Source of the DNA: Undibacterium parvum
GTDB taxonomy: Bacteria; Pseudomonadota; Gammaproteobacteria; Burkholderiales; Burkholderiaceae_D
Assembly (NCBI RefSeq): GCF_003955735.1
Contig: NZ_CP034464.1
Location: 3,596,001 to 3,660,000 of the forward strand
Direction of reading: 5' to 3'
DNA length: 64,000 nucleotides
Shown: positions 50,857 to 60,434 of the stretch, piece by piece
How positions within the stretch are numbered: position 1 is the stretch's first letter
How the letters are laid out: each line of letters opens with the position of its first letter
The notes under the pieces: generated by a model
Databases searched by the model: none
What the model saw: the letters and a program-made list of their open reading frames with translations, nothing else
Told to the model about the DNA's origin: nothing
Position numbers and translations under genes: made by a program

Positions 50857-51224
50857 GCTGCTGAGGGCGCAAACACGCGCAATCTATGGCCGTCCGGATC
50901 GAGTGCCACAAAGGTATAGCCGAAGTCGAGAGCGCATGGTGCCTGCGCGATGCGCAAGCCGCGTGACTGCCAATCGGTATGCATATGTTCTACGGCAGCG
51001 TGATCGGCCACCGCAAAGGCAAGTTCAGCGCAACCGGGTTGGGCACTGGCTGCAGGCGTGACATCGTCCCTGGCCCATAAGCCCAGCTTGACGCCAGATT
51101 GCAAGACAAACAGGGCGAAGCCGGGTGAGGCCTCGACTGGATCATGTCCCAGTATACCTGCATAGAAGGCAGCGCTCACTTCGGGACTATTGACGTAGCA
51201 AAGGATGTAATTAGGGTCAAGCAT
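50853..51224 (-). CDS. VOC-family (glyoxalase/bleomycin-resistance-like) protein
   Basis: The 123-residue protein has the vicinal-oxygen-chelate beta-alpha-beta fold: ILCYVNSPEVSAAFYAGIL, GVKLGLWARDDV and FGYTFVALDPDGHRLRVFAP. The activity is not predictable. GGAGCCC-like sequence precedes the ATG. It lies between a YafY-type regulator and the EVE gene, on the same strand; it overlaps EVE (ATGA). Confidence 0.85.
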   Translation of the reverse strand: MLDPNYILCYVNSPEVSAAFYAGILGHDPVEASPGFALFVLQSGVKLGLWARDDVTPAASAQPGCAELAFAVADHAAVEHMHTDWQSRGLRIAQAPCALDFGYTFVALDPDGHRLRVFAPSAA

Positions 51225-51361
51225 GGTAGGGCTCCTCGTTGCTGGCTGGCACAGGCGGAAATCGCCGCGCTCAACAGCATCCTAAAGGGCCCTACTGTCA
51301 GATTCTGTCAGTAGTCAAACCGGGCAATCTAAAAAAATGCAGGGATACGGAAATACCGCTT

Positions 51362-52051
51362 TCATTGCGCCGCAATTCCTTCCCGCTCGCGCCACTCTTT
51401 GAGCATCACTTGGCGTCGACGCGGATAGCGCTGTTCGAGTATTTCTACTGCAACAATCCTATCGGTGCGAAAGTGCCGAAAGCCGGCACGCAGCTCGCAC
51501 CATGCCACCACGACACGCGCATGATCAAAAAAACCCAGCGCGAAGGGCCAGATGGTGCGTTGTGACTTCCGCCCTTTTAGGTCCCGATAGGTGAGAACTA
51601 ATTTGTGTTCGCTGCGGATGGCCTTGCGTATTAGTGGCAGCTCAGGATGGTCTGGCGCAATCGTTGTGCCCGGTCCGACCAGTAGCGCTGATTGATCCGA
51701 TGCATCGCGTAACTCAGTGGGCACCACCGCGCTGATTTTTGCCAGTGCATTCCTGGCGGCAGCGGCGAGCCGGCTATCACCGCGTTTGGCAACCCAGCGT
51801 GAGCCCAATACCAGGGCTTCAAGCTCTTCTTCGGAAAACATCAGAGGCGGCAACATATAGCCAGAACGCAGAACATAACCCAAGCCCGCCTCGCCCTCGA
51901 TGTGGGCGCCTTGTTCTTGTAAGCTGACGATGTCTCGATACAAGGTACGCAGGCTGATTTTGAGTTCAGCCGCTAGCAATGCTCCGGCAATCGGGTAGCG
52001 GTGACGGCGCAAAATTTGTATCAGGTCGAGCAGGCGTTGTGAGCGGGACAT
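51362..52051 (-). CDS. YafY-family transcriptional regulator (HTH + WYL domain)
   Basis: The 229-residue protein has an N-terminal HTH_11 (about 5-60: LLDLIQILRRHRYPIAGALLAAELKISLRTLYRDI, split: ISLRTLYRDIVSLQEQG) and a WYL domain (about 135-220: LVLTYRDLKGRKSQRTIWPFALGF, ending VAWCELRAGFRHFRTDRI). WYL domains bind nucleotides or nucleic acid. ATG 52051 gives the family start MSRSQRLL, though the ribosome binding site is poor. It likely controls the downstream VOC-EVE pair. Confidence 0.87.
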   Translation of the reverse strand: MSRSQRLLDLIQILRRHRYPIAGALLAAELKISLRTLYRDIVSLQEQGAHIEGEAGLGYVLRSGYMLPPLMFSEEELEALVLGSRWVAKRGDSRLAAAARNALAKISAVVPTELRDASDQSALLVGPGTTIAPDHPELPLIRKAIRSEHKLVLTYRDLKGRKSQRTIWPFALGFFDHARVVVAWCELRAGFRHFRTDRIVAVEILEQRYPRRRQVMLKEWREREGIAAQ

Positions 52052-52301
52052 GGGGGAGTGGATTTGTGAAGGCAAGAAAAATCTGAACTTGGGTTTAAAA
52101 AATGGCTTTTTTGTCTTAAATCTAGTTAGGATTTTACTTTGCTTTGTCGGATTAATTGGACTTTGATGCAAATCAAAGGTGTTATCTAAATTGCTTGCAT
52201 CGATATGCTCTTATTCCTATATTTATAGCGCAAGCGAACCCGAGTTTGCACACCCGTTGATGAAAGTTTTGGAGATTTCTAAATTTTTCAAGGAGGAAAA
52301 A

Positions 52302-52733
52302 ATGACGTCATTGATTAATCGCGGCAATATTTTCGATGATTTTTTTCGAGATGTTGCACCTGGGTTTTATGTTCGGCCTTTGCATGGAGATCCATTGCCA
52401 ACACCTTCGCAGATCAAACTAGATGTGAAAGAAACTGAGCGCGAATATACCGTGCATGCCGAGGTACCAGGGGTAAGTAAGGACGATATTCATGTCTCAC
52501 TCGATGGCAACGTAGTGACCCTACGCGCTGAAATAAAACAACAGGATAGTAGCAATAAAGATCAAAAAATCTTACGTAGTGAACGCTATTTTGGCGAGGT
52601 CTCGCGCAGTTTTCAACTTCCGGTAGACATAGAGCAAAGCGAAGTTTTTGCTAAATACGATAACGGTGTCTTGACACTCAATTTGCCGAAAAAACGCACT
52701 TCCGGTGGCGTGCAACGCATAAAGATTGAGTGA
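52302..52733 (+). CDS. Small heat-shock protein Hsp20 (alpha-crystallin)
   Basis: The 143-residue protein has an alpha-crystallin domain (about 40-130): IKLDVKETEREYTVHAEVPGVSKDDI, RSERYFGEVSRSFQLP and NGVLTLNLPKK with the C-terminal IxI-like motif RIKIE. It is a cytoplasmic holdase chaperone. ATG 52302 follows a perfect AAGGAGGAAAAA; the longer frame is not needed. It is followed by 14-bp tandem repeats. Confidence 0.93.
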   Translation: MTSLINRGNIFDDFFRDVAPGFYVRPLHGDPLPTPSQIKLDVKETEREYTVHAEVPGVSKDDIHVSLDGNVVTLRAEIKQQDSSNKDQKILRSERYFGEVSRSFQLPVDIEQSEVFAKYDNGVLTLNLPKKRTSGGVQRIKIE

Positions 52734-52762
52734 GGTTCATGCTGTTTTTTCGCTTATCGCGT

Positions 52763-52830
52763 CCGAAATTAGGTGCTCGAAATTAAGTGAGCGAAATTAA
52801 GTGAGCGAGATTAAGTGAGCAAGACTAAGT
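52763..52830. repeat. 14-bp tandem repeat (GCGAAATTAAGTGA)
   Basis: About five imperfect units follow the Hsp20 gene, degenerating towards the right (GCGAGATTAAGTGA, GCAAGACTAAGTG). The array ends 15 bases before the histidine kinase's stop codon. Confidence 0.8.
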
Positions 52831-52844
52831 GTTTAGCATGGCTG

Positions 52845-54830
52845 TTAAAGCGAAGATTCATTCGATTGGCTTGCCGTATTCGGCGCGACGCGCGGAATAC
52901 TAAGGCTAAAACAACAGCCATGCCCAAGTTCACTGTCTAAACTGATACTGCCGTGCAGCGCTGTGGTGACCAGGTTGTACACAATATTCAAGCCTAGGCC
53001 GCTGCCGCCTTGACCGAGTTTTGTGGTGAAGAAAGGGTCGAACACCCGGGCTAAATTTTCTGCGGCGATGCCCACACCATTATCGCAGACGCGTAACTCT
53101 ATCTGGTCTAACTCCTGTCGCTTGGCGCTGATGCTAATGAGGCCATTTTGCCTGCCCTCAAACGCATGGATCAAGGCATTGCGTATCAGATTATTGATGA
53201 CTTGCCCTAAAGGTCCAGGGTAGCTCTCCATAACGATATCGTTAGGGATATCGGTTTCCACAGTGTGACTAGTTTTACGTAAGCTAGGTCCTAAAGTTAA
53301 TAGAATTTCGGCGATGGTGGCATCCAGATTGAAGCTGCGCCTATGCTCGCTGGTTTGATCCACCGCGACTTGTTTAAAGCTGGTGATCAGTTCGGCGGCA
53401 TGATGCAGGCTGCGGGTTAAAATGGCGGTGCCATCGCGGTTTTCTTTGATGTAGGCGTCGAGACGGCTACGAGTGAGCCCTTTGCCAGCCATTTCTGCAG
53501 TGATATTTTTGGTGTGGTCTTGCAAGGTGCTGGCCACGGTTAAGCTATTGCCTATCGGGGTGTTGAGCTCATGCGAGATGCCCGCCACCAAAGAACCTAA
53601 GGCGGACATTTTTTCGGCTCTGGCCAGTTCGCTTTGGGTGACAGTCAGGCGTTCCAGGGTCTTGCTGAGTTCTTGCGTTCTTTCGGATACGCGCTGCTCT
53701 AAGCTGCTATTGAGCGCTAAAATATTACTTTCATACTGATGCTTGCTGGTGATATCTTCAAAAGCCAGTATCAACATTTTTTGCTCGCCTAAACGGATTA
53801 CTTTTCCCGAAATTTCGCACAAAATATTTAAGGCGAGTTCCGAGGTTTTCAGCCAGGCAGAAAAACCAGTCACCGCATCATCGCGTATCAGTGTCTCTAT
53901 GAATCGCTGTCTGTCATTTGCTTCGGCCCAAACCCCAATTTGCGAGCCGCTTTTCTCTATTACATGGTGTCGCTCTCTTTGAAATAACTGGCACCAGGCA
54001 TTATTCACCTCTAGTATTTCGTGCTCACCGTTGTAGCGTGACACTGACATCGCCACCGGGGAGGCATCGAAGATGGCGCTGAATTTTTCTTGACTGAGGC
54101 CAAGCGCTTGCTCTACCCGTTTTCGTTCAAGTAATTCGTTTTGTAGGCTGGCGGTTTTTTGCTCGCCTTCGGCAATTAGTTTGGCCAGATCGCTACGCAT
54201 GCTCTCTAAGCCCGAGGCCAGAGAGCCGATTTCGTCTAAACGATTCCAGTGCAGCGCCTGCTTGAGATCGCCACGCGCCAGGCGCAGTGCGGCCGCTTGC
54301 AAGGCGAGCAAAGGCTGGACCATGCGACGTTCAAATAAAAACCAGATAAACCCGATAGAAAATAATACTTGTGCGGCCAGTGAGGCGGCCAGGCTAAATA
54401 GTTCACTCCATAATTCGCGTTCTATGCGCGCTGTGGTCAATTCCAGTACCAATTGGCCTACTCTAGCGTCGTTGTAAAAAATCTCGCGGGTCTCACGTAA
54501 CATGGCCTTGTCAGTGATAGCACTGTTGTGTTTGCTGGCAAAAACATCGCCGTATTCATTGCTGACGGTGATGCTGACAACATCGGGATTACGCATGACG
54601 GCATCGATCAAATCTTGCGCTACCTTGTTATCCATGTTCCAGATACTCGCGCCCAGGCCGCGCGAGAGCACATTGGCATATTGGCTCATAGGAGCACGAA
54701 TGCGCAGATCCACATCTTTTTCAAATTTGTGATTTAACTGAAAAAACATCAAGAGCAAGGCCGGCAGCAACATCCCGATGACGGTGCCGACGATTAAGGT
54801 CTGTCTGAGATTGAAAGAAGGCCAGCGCAT
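52845..54830 (-). CDS. Membrane sensor histidine kinase with PAS domain
   Basis: The 661-residue kinase has a membrane helix (about 10-30), a periplasmic domain, a second helix (about 145-170), HAMP, a coiled linker, a PAS domain (about 240-365: FSAIFDASPVAMSVSRYNGE), then dimerisation and ATPase domains. The phospho-acceptor is in LVAGISHELNTPIGN; the ATPase boxes are NNLIRNALIHAFEG, DNGVGIAAE and GGSGLGLNIVYNLV. It lacks a receiver; no response regulator is adjacent. The preceding gene encodes a periplasmic binding protein 9 bases upstream, hinting at ligand sensing through it. Confidence 0.92.
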   Translation of the reverse strand: MRWPSFNLRQTLIVGTVIGMLLPALLLMFFQLNHKFEKDVDLRIRAPMSQYANVLSRGLGASIWNMDNKVAQDLIDAVMRNPDVVSITVSNEYGDVFASKHNSAITDKAMLRETREIFYNDARVGQLVLELTTARIERELWSELFSLAASLAAQVLFSIGFIWFLFERRMVQPLLALQAAALRLARGDLKQALHWNRLDEIGSLASGLESMRSDLAKLIAEGEQKTASLQNELLERKRVEQALGLSQEKFSAIFDASPVAMSVSRYNGEHEILEVNNAWCQLFQRERHHVIEKSGSQIGVWAEANDRQRFIETLIRDDAVTGFSAWLKTSELALNILCEISGKVIRLGEQKMLILAFEDITSKHQYESNILALNSSLEQRVSERTQELSKTLERLTVTQSELARAEKMSALGSLVAGISHELNTPIGNSLTVASTLQDHTKNITAEMAGKGLTRSRLDAYIKENRDGTAILTRSLHHAAELITSFKQVAVDQTSEHRRSFNLDATIAEILLTLGPSLRKTSHTVETDIPNDIVMESYPGPLGQVINNLIRNALIHAFEGRQNGLISISAKRQELDQIELRVCDNGVGIAAENLARVFDPFFTTKLGQGGSGLGLNIVYNLVTTALHGSISLDSELGHGCCFSLSIPRVAPNTASQSNESSL

Positions 54831-54839
54831 AGGTGAGGG

Positions 54840-55544
54840 TTAGCGACAAGTGCTTAGTTGCGCATTAAACTGCGATATGAAATCCGGGTGTGTTTCTAAA
54901 AAACGCCGACCAAAATACGCATGCAGGGGCTGATCTTTGTGGATGAAGGTTTTTAGCGTATCGACTGGGATCTTGGATTGTTGCATGGCGGCAGCTATTG
55001 CCAGATTGCCAGCCAGGATTGCATCTGCGCGCCCCAGCAGGAAGGCTTTCAGTAGTAACTCATCGGTCTGCGGTGTCAGTACCACTTGATAGCCCTGTTC
55101 CTGCAAAAATTTTAAACGATTCGAGCCAAAATGTGCGCCGACCTTGGCCTTGGCCTTAAAGTCGGCAGAGGTGGGATCGAGTTGAGTATTCGCCGGCAAA
55201 TACCAGACCCATTTTTGTTCGGCAATGACCGCGGTTGCCTCGGCCCATAGCAGCCGTTCAGGTTTGAGAGTGGCAGGGAAAAAACCATCCACCTGGGCTT
55301 TTTCAGCCATTACCTGAGCCCGCTCCCAGGGGTAAACTTTGATCACAAACGCCTGCTTCATGCGGGTTAATACACAGGAGACGACTTTTACGGCGATACC
55401 ATCGAAGCGCTGATTGGCTAAATAGCTGCCGTACGGGGCTTGATCGTGGGTCGCCAGCAGGATAGGCGCAGCGTTCTGCGCCAGGCAATTTTGCCCTAGG
55501 CAGCTTAGCAGTAGGCAGTAAAGATACGGGGAGAGCAGTTTCAT
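54840..55544 (-). CDS. Periplasmic binding protein encoded with a histidine kinase
   Basis: The 234-residue SBP_bac_3-type protein has a signal peptide (LYCLLLSCLGQNCLA) and the fold marks PILLATHDQAPYGSYLAN, FVIKVYPWERAQVMAEKAQVDGFFPA and VGAHFGSNRLKFLQEQGY. It lies nine bases before the kinase gene on the same strand, so they should be one transcript. It probably detects a small ligand for the kinase; the ligand is unknown. Confidence 0.85.
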   Translation of the reverse strand: MKLLSPYLYCLLLSCLGQNCLAQNAAPILLATHDQAPYGSYLANQRFDGIAVKVVSCVLTRMKQAFVIKVYPWERAQVMAEKAQVDGFFPATLKPERLLWAEATAVIAEQKWVWYLPANTQLDPTSADFKAKAKVGAHFGSNRLKFLQEQGYQVVLTPQTDELLLKAFLLGRADAILAGNLAIAAAMQQSKIPVDTLKTFIHKDQPLHAYFGRRFLETHPDFISQFNAQLSTCR

Positions 55545-55804
55545 CGATCGATTCCGTCAAGTATGAAACAAAGGCGATGCGACTTAGAAATTTAGCCTAG
55601 CGCTTACAGCTTTAGTGGAACTGTGGACTGCGGTAAAATTTGTAGCTCTCAATGCAAGTATCCCTGAGCTAGGCGCGATAGTCAATTACAGAAGTGAATT
55701 AGTGCCGACTGGGGTTAAAAAGCTGCCTGCGGCTAAGGGTTTAAATACAAAATCGAATCCCATATCCCGTAAAATGTAGGCTTCTCATGAAGCTGGAGTA
55801 TCGC

Positions 55805-56221
55805 ATGACAGACCAGTTGGCCTTATCAGGCCAAACATCAGCGCAAACAATTGCAGCTGAGCAGCAGGGCGTACTTAAGCTCAACGATATTCGCGATCAG
55901 TTGCGCGTTTTTGTTGCCGAGCGCAACTGGGCACAATTCCATACTCCCAAGAATCTGGCCTGCGCCTTGAGCGTAGAAGCGGCTGAACTATTGGAGCCCT
56001 TTCAATGGCTGCAAAGCGGTAGTGCGGATGAGTTGAATGCCACAACGCGCACGGCCATCCGCCACGAAATGGCCGATGTCCTCAATTACCTGGTGATGTT
56101 GGCTGATCGTCTTGAGGTCGATTTACTGACAGCAGCACAAGAGAAAATTGCTCTGAATGCGCTCAAGTACCCGATTGAGCAGGTACGTGGCGACCCCAGA
56201 AAATATTCAGATTATTCCTGA
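55805..56221 (+). CDS. MazG-like nucleotide pyrophosphohydrolase
   Basis: The 138-residue protein has the all-alpha NTP pyrophosphatase fold: FVAERNWAQFHTPKNLACALSVEAAELLEPFQW and HEMADVLNYLVMLADRL, with the EExxE/ExxD metal motifs seen as EAAELLE and EMADVLNY. These enzymes hydrolyse (d)NTPs such as dCTP to monophosphates, cleaning the pool. ATG 55805 follows CTGGAGTATCGC and is preferred to the ATG at 55787. Confidence 0.9.
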   Translation: MTDQLALSGQTSAQTIAAEQQGVLKLNDIRDQLRVFVAERNWAQFHTPKNLACALSVEAAELLEPFQWLQSGSADELNATTRTAIRHEMADVLNYLVMLADRLEVDLLTAAQEKIALNALKYPIEQVRGDPRKYSDYS

Positions 56222-56341
56222 AAACGGATTCGGCGCCCAGGTCTCAGATAGATCACTGATGCAATATAAGTTTGCGAAGTATGAATATTTTCATATTTTT
56301 CATTCTACAATGCTTGTTATTTTCTCATCTAGATGCGTTGA

Positions 56342-59300
56342 ATGAAAGTGACTATGACTATCAAAAAAGCTCCAAGAAATATTGCCTTTCATTGGCATCT
56401 GGCCTATTTTTTCGTCGGGTTGATGGTCTTTTTTGCGCTTATTAGCACCTGGTATTTTCAATCGGCAACCGAACGCTTGCTACTCATACAGGCGCGCGAA
56501 AGCTTCGAGAGCATTAATAGAAGTGCCTCCAGCCAAGTCAACGAGATTTATTCAAATGCCGCAAGAAGCATAGAATTATTGGCGGAACAGCGCTTGATGC
56601 GCGCCACTACGCTGAAAGAAAGGCTCGATAGTCTGCCTTATCTTGTGACTGCCTTGCGGTCGCAAGCGAGCTTGGCATCGATTTATGTCGGCTACGAAAA
56701 TGGCGATTTTTTTCAGCTTAGACCTTGGCGCAATGAGGCCGCACTGCAAACACATTTTCAGGCGCCGCCAGATACTGCCTGGGTGGCGCAGAGTATTGAA
56801 ATGGCTCAGCGTGAAAGCCGTGGGACTTATCTGTTTTTCGATCAAAATTTACAGTTGCTGGAGCGGGTGAGCAAAGACGATTACTTTTTTGATCCGCGTC
56901 AAAGGTCCTGGTATCAAAGCGCAAAAGCGAGTGCTGGAGTGAAGAGCGGTCAACCTTACGTATTTTTTTCAACGGGTAAAGTGGGTGTCTCCATTTCTCA
57001 GGAAACGGGGAATCGACTAGCCGTGGTCGGTGCCGATGTGCGTTTAGAGACCATCGCCTCGCGTTTAATGGAGCATAAGGGAACACCAGATTCTCGTTTT
57101 CTGCTTTTGAGCGCGCAACAAGAGGTCATGGCGAGTAATAAAGGTTTGCCAGACCTGAGTCATGTTGTAGACGGAAAATTAATTTTACCGAATTTGTCGC
57201 AATTTGATGGTCGGGTGATGGGCGTGCTGCGTGACCAATATGCGCAACGCAAAGGAAGTGTGTTTAGCTTCGAAGCCGCTGGTGATATCTGGGAGGGCAT
57301 GATCAGAACTATTTCTGTGCCGGGAGGTGAGGAATTACAATTTTGGGCTGCTGCGCCGCATGCTGAATTACTGGCGCCGGCGATTGCAGTACGCAATCAA
57401 AGCCTGCTGATCAATGCCACCTTATTGGTCTTGGGCGTGGCGCTGGCGATGCTGCTGGCGCGTATGGCATCACGACCGCTGGTGCAGCTTAATCAGGAAG
57501 CCTTGCGGATCGCCCGTTTTGATTTCAGCCAGGCGATTAAGGTGAGCGCACGCATCACCGAAATTGTCGAACTGGCGAGCTCTATGGATAAAATGAAGAC
57601 AACCATAGAGCATTTTTTAGACTTATCACAAGCACTGGCTGCTGAAACTAATTTTCAACGCTTACTGCTGCGCATCGTGTCGGACATGCGTACGCTTACT
57701 CAGGCGCAGGGAGGGATGATTTTTCTGGCCGACCCTAGCGAGCGGCAACTTGATTTGGTGCACATGCAATGGGATAAGCAGCAATCCGGCCCTATCGTCA
57801 GCTTGTCCGCTTTGGATAGAGCGGCAGAGCATTTACATCCCATCGTACAGATGCTAGACCAGCAGCAAGAGTTGCAGACACTGAGTGCGGAACAGGTGAG
57901 CCGGCATTTCGGATTTTTAAGCGCAGTGGGGTACCATGCTTGCGCCGCTGCGACACTGGTGAACCTGCCTTTGAAAAATAAAAATGGTGAGTTATTGGGC
58001 GTGTTGGCGCTGTTGCTGCCGAGTGGGCAGACGCTCAGTGTCGAGTTGCTGGCGTTTGCCCGCGCCCTATCGACCACGGCTGCCATTGCACTCAACACCC
58101 AGCGTCTGGTGGAGGAGCAAAAGACCTTGATGAATGCTTTCATAGAATTATTAGCCGGGGCGATTGATGCTAAGAGTGCCTACACCGGTGGTCATTGTCA
58201 ACGAGTCCCGGTTCTCACAACGATGTTGGCTGAGGCTGCCTGTGATATCGAAAATGGTCCGTATGCGGACTTTAATCTCAACGAGGATGAGCGCGAAGCC
58301 TTGCGTATCGCGTGCTGGCTGCACGATTGCGGCAAAATCACCACGCCCGAATTTGTGGTCGACAAAGCCACCAAACTGGAGACCCTGTATGACCGTATTC
58401 ATGAAGTGAGAATGCGCTTTGAAGTGCTCAAGCGAGATGCGCAGTTGGCCAGCCTGCAAGCGCAATTAGACGGTGCGGATGCCGCCACGCTGGCACCCCA
58501 GCTGGCTGCCGCGCTTGCCGAGCTTGATGAAGATTTCGCGTTTGTGGCACATTGCAACGAGGGCGGAGAATTTATGGCTCCGGAAAAAATAGCGCGACTT
58601 CAGCAGATTGCGCAGCGTACATGGCTGCGCACGCTGGATGATAATCTGGGTATTTCGCACGAAGAAAAAGCGCGGAAATCTACCCCCGAGGGGCGCTCTG
58701 AAATTGATTTGCCAGTGCTCGAAAAACTGTTGGCGGATAAGTCTGAGCATTTGCATCAGCGCTCGGCGCGCGATCAAATGGCGGCGGACAATGAGTGGGG
58801 ATTTCAAATGAAAGTTCCTGAGCTGCTGTATAACCGTGGTGAACTCTATAACCTGTCGGTCGCGCGTGGCACTCTGAGCGAAGAAGAACGTTACAAAATT
58901 AACGAACATATCGTACAGACGATCATCATGTTGGAGAAGCTGCCTTTCCCTAGGCATTTGCGTCTGGTGCCCGAAATCGCCGGCGGTCACCATGAAAAAA
59001 TGGATGGCAGCGGTTACCCTAAGAGGCTTAAAAAAGATGAGATGAGCCCATTGGCGCGTATGATGGCGATCGCGGATATTTTTGAAGCGCTTACCGCGGT
59101 AGATAGACCTTATAAAAAGGGTAAATTATTATCCGAGGCGATCAAGATTATGGGTTTTATGAAGAAAGATCAGCACATCGACGGCGAATTATTTGAACTG
59201 TTTTTAAGTTCTGGCGTGTACCTCGTCTATGCGCAGAAGTTCATGCGTCCGGAACAAATCGACAGTGTAGACCTGAGCCCGTATTTGAAGGCGACAGCAA

Positions 59301-59362
59301 GTAATAGTGACTCTAATAGTGACTCTAACAGCGACTCTAATTTTAAAGTGAACGCAGCATGA
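56342..59362 (+). CDS. Membrane HD-GYP phosphodiesterase with dCACHE, HAMP and GAF domains
   Basis: The 1006-residue protein has a membrane helix (14-37), a periplasmic dCACHE-like domain (about 40-350), a second helix (352-373), HAMP (about 375-430), GAF (about 440-580) and an HD-GYP domain (about 590-975). The HD pair is in CWLHDCGKIT (near 659) and the GYP motif in HHEKMDGSGYPKR (near 885), so cyclic-di-GMP hydrolysis is likely. About 130 extra residues separate the two motifs. The tail is Asn/Ser/Asp repeats. The stop overlaps the WbuC gene start by four bases. Confidence 0.92.
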   Translation: MKVTMTIKKAPRNIAFHWHLAYFFVGLMVFFALISTWYFQSATERLLLIQARESFESINRSASSQVNEIYSNAARSIELLAEQRLMRATTLKERLDSLPYLVTALRSQASLASIYVGYENGDFFQLRPWRNEAALQTHFQAPPDTAWVAQSIEMAQRESRGTYLFFDQNLQLLERVSKDDYFFDPRQRSWYQSAKASAGVKSGQPYVFFSTGKVGVSISQETGNRLAVVGADVRLETIASRLMEHKGTPDSRFLLLSAQQEVMASNKGLPDLSHVVDGKLILPNLSQFDGRVMGVLRDQYAQRKGSVFSFEAAGDIWEGMIRTISVPGGEELQFWAAAPHAELLAPAIAVRNQSLLINATLLVLGVALAMLLARMASRPLVQLNQEALRIARFDFSQAIKVSARITEIVELASSMDKMKTTIEHFLDLSQALAAETNFQRLLLRIVSDMRTLTQAQGGMIFLADPSERQLDLVHMQWDKQQSGPIVSLSALDRAAEHLHPIVQMLDQQQELQTLSAEQVSRHFGFLSAVGYHACAAATLVNLPLKNKNGELLGVLALLLPSGQTLSVELLAFARALSTTAAIALNTQRLVEEQKTLMNAFIELLAGAIDAKSAYTGGHCQRVPVLTTMLAEAACDIENGPYADFNLNEDEREALRIACWLHDCGKITTPEFVVDKATKLETLYDRIHEVRMRFEVLKRDAQLASLQAQLDGADAATLAPQLAAALAELDEDFAFVAHCNEGGEFMAPEKIARLQQIAQRTWLRTLDDNLGISHEEKARKSTPEGRSEIDLPVLEKLLADKSEHLHQRSARDQMAADNEWGFQMKVPELLYNRGELYNLSVARGTLSEEERYKINEHIVQTIIMLEKLPFPRHLRLVPEIAGGHHEKMDGSGYPKRLKKDEMSPLARMMAIADIFEALTAVDRPYKKGKLLSEAIKIMGFMKKDQHIDGELFELFLSSGVYLVYAQKFMRPEQIDSVDLSPYLKATASNSDSNSDSNSDSNFKVNAA
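59303..59346 (+). repeat. 12-bp tandem coding repeat at the end of the HD-GYP gene
   Basis: Units of AATAGTGACTCT-type sequence occur four times and encode Asn-Ser-Asp-Ser repeats. Copy changes would keep the frame. Confidence 0.8.
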
Positions 59363-59835
59363 TCAACATCATTAACCAGGAAACCCTGAGTGAGCTCTCG
59401 CAAGTGGCAGCGGCCAGTCCGCGCCTGCGTAAAAACCTCAATCTGCACGCCAGTAATGAATCGCGCAGCCATAGATTGCTCAATGCGCTAGAGCCTGGCA
59501 CCTATATTCAACCGCATTGCCACCTTGATGCCGAGAAAGATGAAACCATGATTGCCCTGAGCGGTAGTTTTGGCATACTCATTTTTGATATCGATGGCAA
59601 GGTGTGCGAGAAAATCCTGATGACGGCTGGGCAGGGCAATCTTGGTGTGACGATACCGACCGGGGTATTTCATAGTATGGTCGCACTGGAACCCGCTTCG
59701 GTGTTTTTTGAATCTAAGGCCGGACCGTATGTGGCGGTGGCCGATGCCGAGAAAGCCAGTTGGGCACCCGCCGAAGGTGAGCCAGGGTGCGCTGCTTATC
59801 TGGCACAAATGCTGGCACACTTTAGCGCGCCCTAA
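59359..59835 (+). CDS. WbuC-family cupin metalloprotein
   Basis: The 158-residue protein resembles WbuC: RKNLNLHASNESRSHRLLNALEPGTYIQPHCHLDAEKDE (split: PGTYIQPHCH) and PTGVFHSMVALEP. The His residues suit a metal site. WbuC proteins occur in polysaccharide-linked regions and their activity is unresolved. ATG overlaps the HD-GYP stop (ATGA), so it is coupled to c-di-GMP control. Confidence 0.88.
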   Translation: MINIINQETLSELSQVAAASPRLRKNLNLHASNESRSHRLLNALEPGTYIQPHCHLDAEKDETMIALSGSFGILIFDIDGKVCEKILMTAGQGNLGVTIPTGVFHSMVALEPASVFFESKAGPYVAVADAEKASWAPAEGEPGCAAYLAQMLAHFSAP

Positions 59836-59887
59836 AGACTAGCCTTAAACCGATGGTCGAGCCCCGATATTTTTAGTGGGCAGGCCA

Positions 59888-59947
59888 GCGCGCATATTCC
59901 ATGCGGTTTAGCGGGCATGCTCGGCTGCAGAGCGCATGGACTATGCG
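59888..59947. repeat. REP60 copy 8
   Basis: GCGCGCATATTCCATGCG and CGCATGGACTATGCG form the arms with a variable GCGGGCATGCTCGGC centre. It lies 50 bases after the WbuC gene. Confidence 0.75.
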
Positions 59948-60052
59948 TGGTGAGTGCGTGGTGAACCTAGCCTGATTAGAACCCGAGCGCTGGGCCGGTT
60001 AGCGCATCATTGCTAACTCAGACTACTCATACCATTCACACTAAGGATTTTT

Positions 60053-60385
60053 ATGCTTGGGCATATCGCCGCATTTTCCCACCATGTTTTGTTCTGCTTG
60101 AAGCGTCCCGATTCGTCGGAAGATCGCGCCCAATTGCTGGCTGCGCTGCATGCACTGGCGCAGATCGAGGTGGTACGCGGCATGCATATTTCTTTACCAG
60201 CAGCGCCAGGCCATGATCCTGTGGTCGATAGGAATTACGACCTGTCTTTGCTATTGTTTTTCGATAGCATAGAAGACGAAAAAACATATCAAAGTCATGC
60301 TTTGCATCAAAAATTTATTCAGGAAAACGCCGCTTTGCTGGGCTCAGTGCGGGTGTTTGATTCGTTCAGCCAAAACTCAAACTGA
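60053..60385 (+). CDS. Dabb (stress-responsive alpha/beta barrel) domain protein
   Basis: The 110-residue protein is a Dabb domain: HHVLFCLKRPDSSEDRAQLLAAL, VVRGMHISLPAAPG, NYDLSLLLFFDSIEDEKTYQSHALHQKFI. This dimeric barrel family includes olivetolic-acid cyclase-like and stress proteins. The AGGATTTTT before ATG is modest. It is monocistronic. Confidence 0.88.
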   Translation: MLGHIAAFSHHVLFCLKRPDSSEDRAQLLAALHALAQIEVVRGMHISLPAAPGHDPVVDRNYDLSLLLFFDSIEDEKTYQSHALHQKFIQENAALLGSVRVFDSFSQNSN

Positions 60386-60434
60386 AGCCTGACTGAGGTA
60401 CGCGTGCCATTATTTTTTTTGCATGCCCGCCAAG

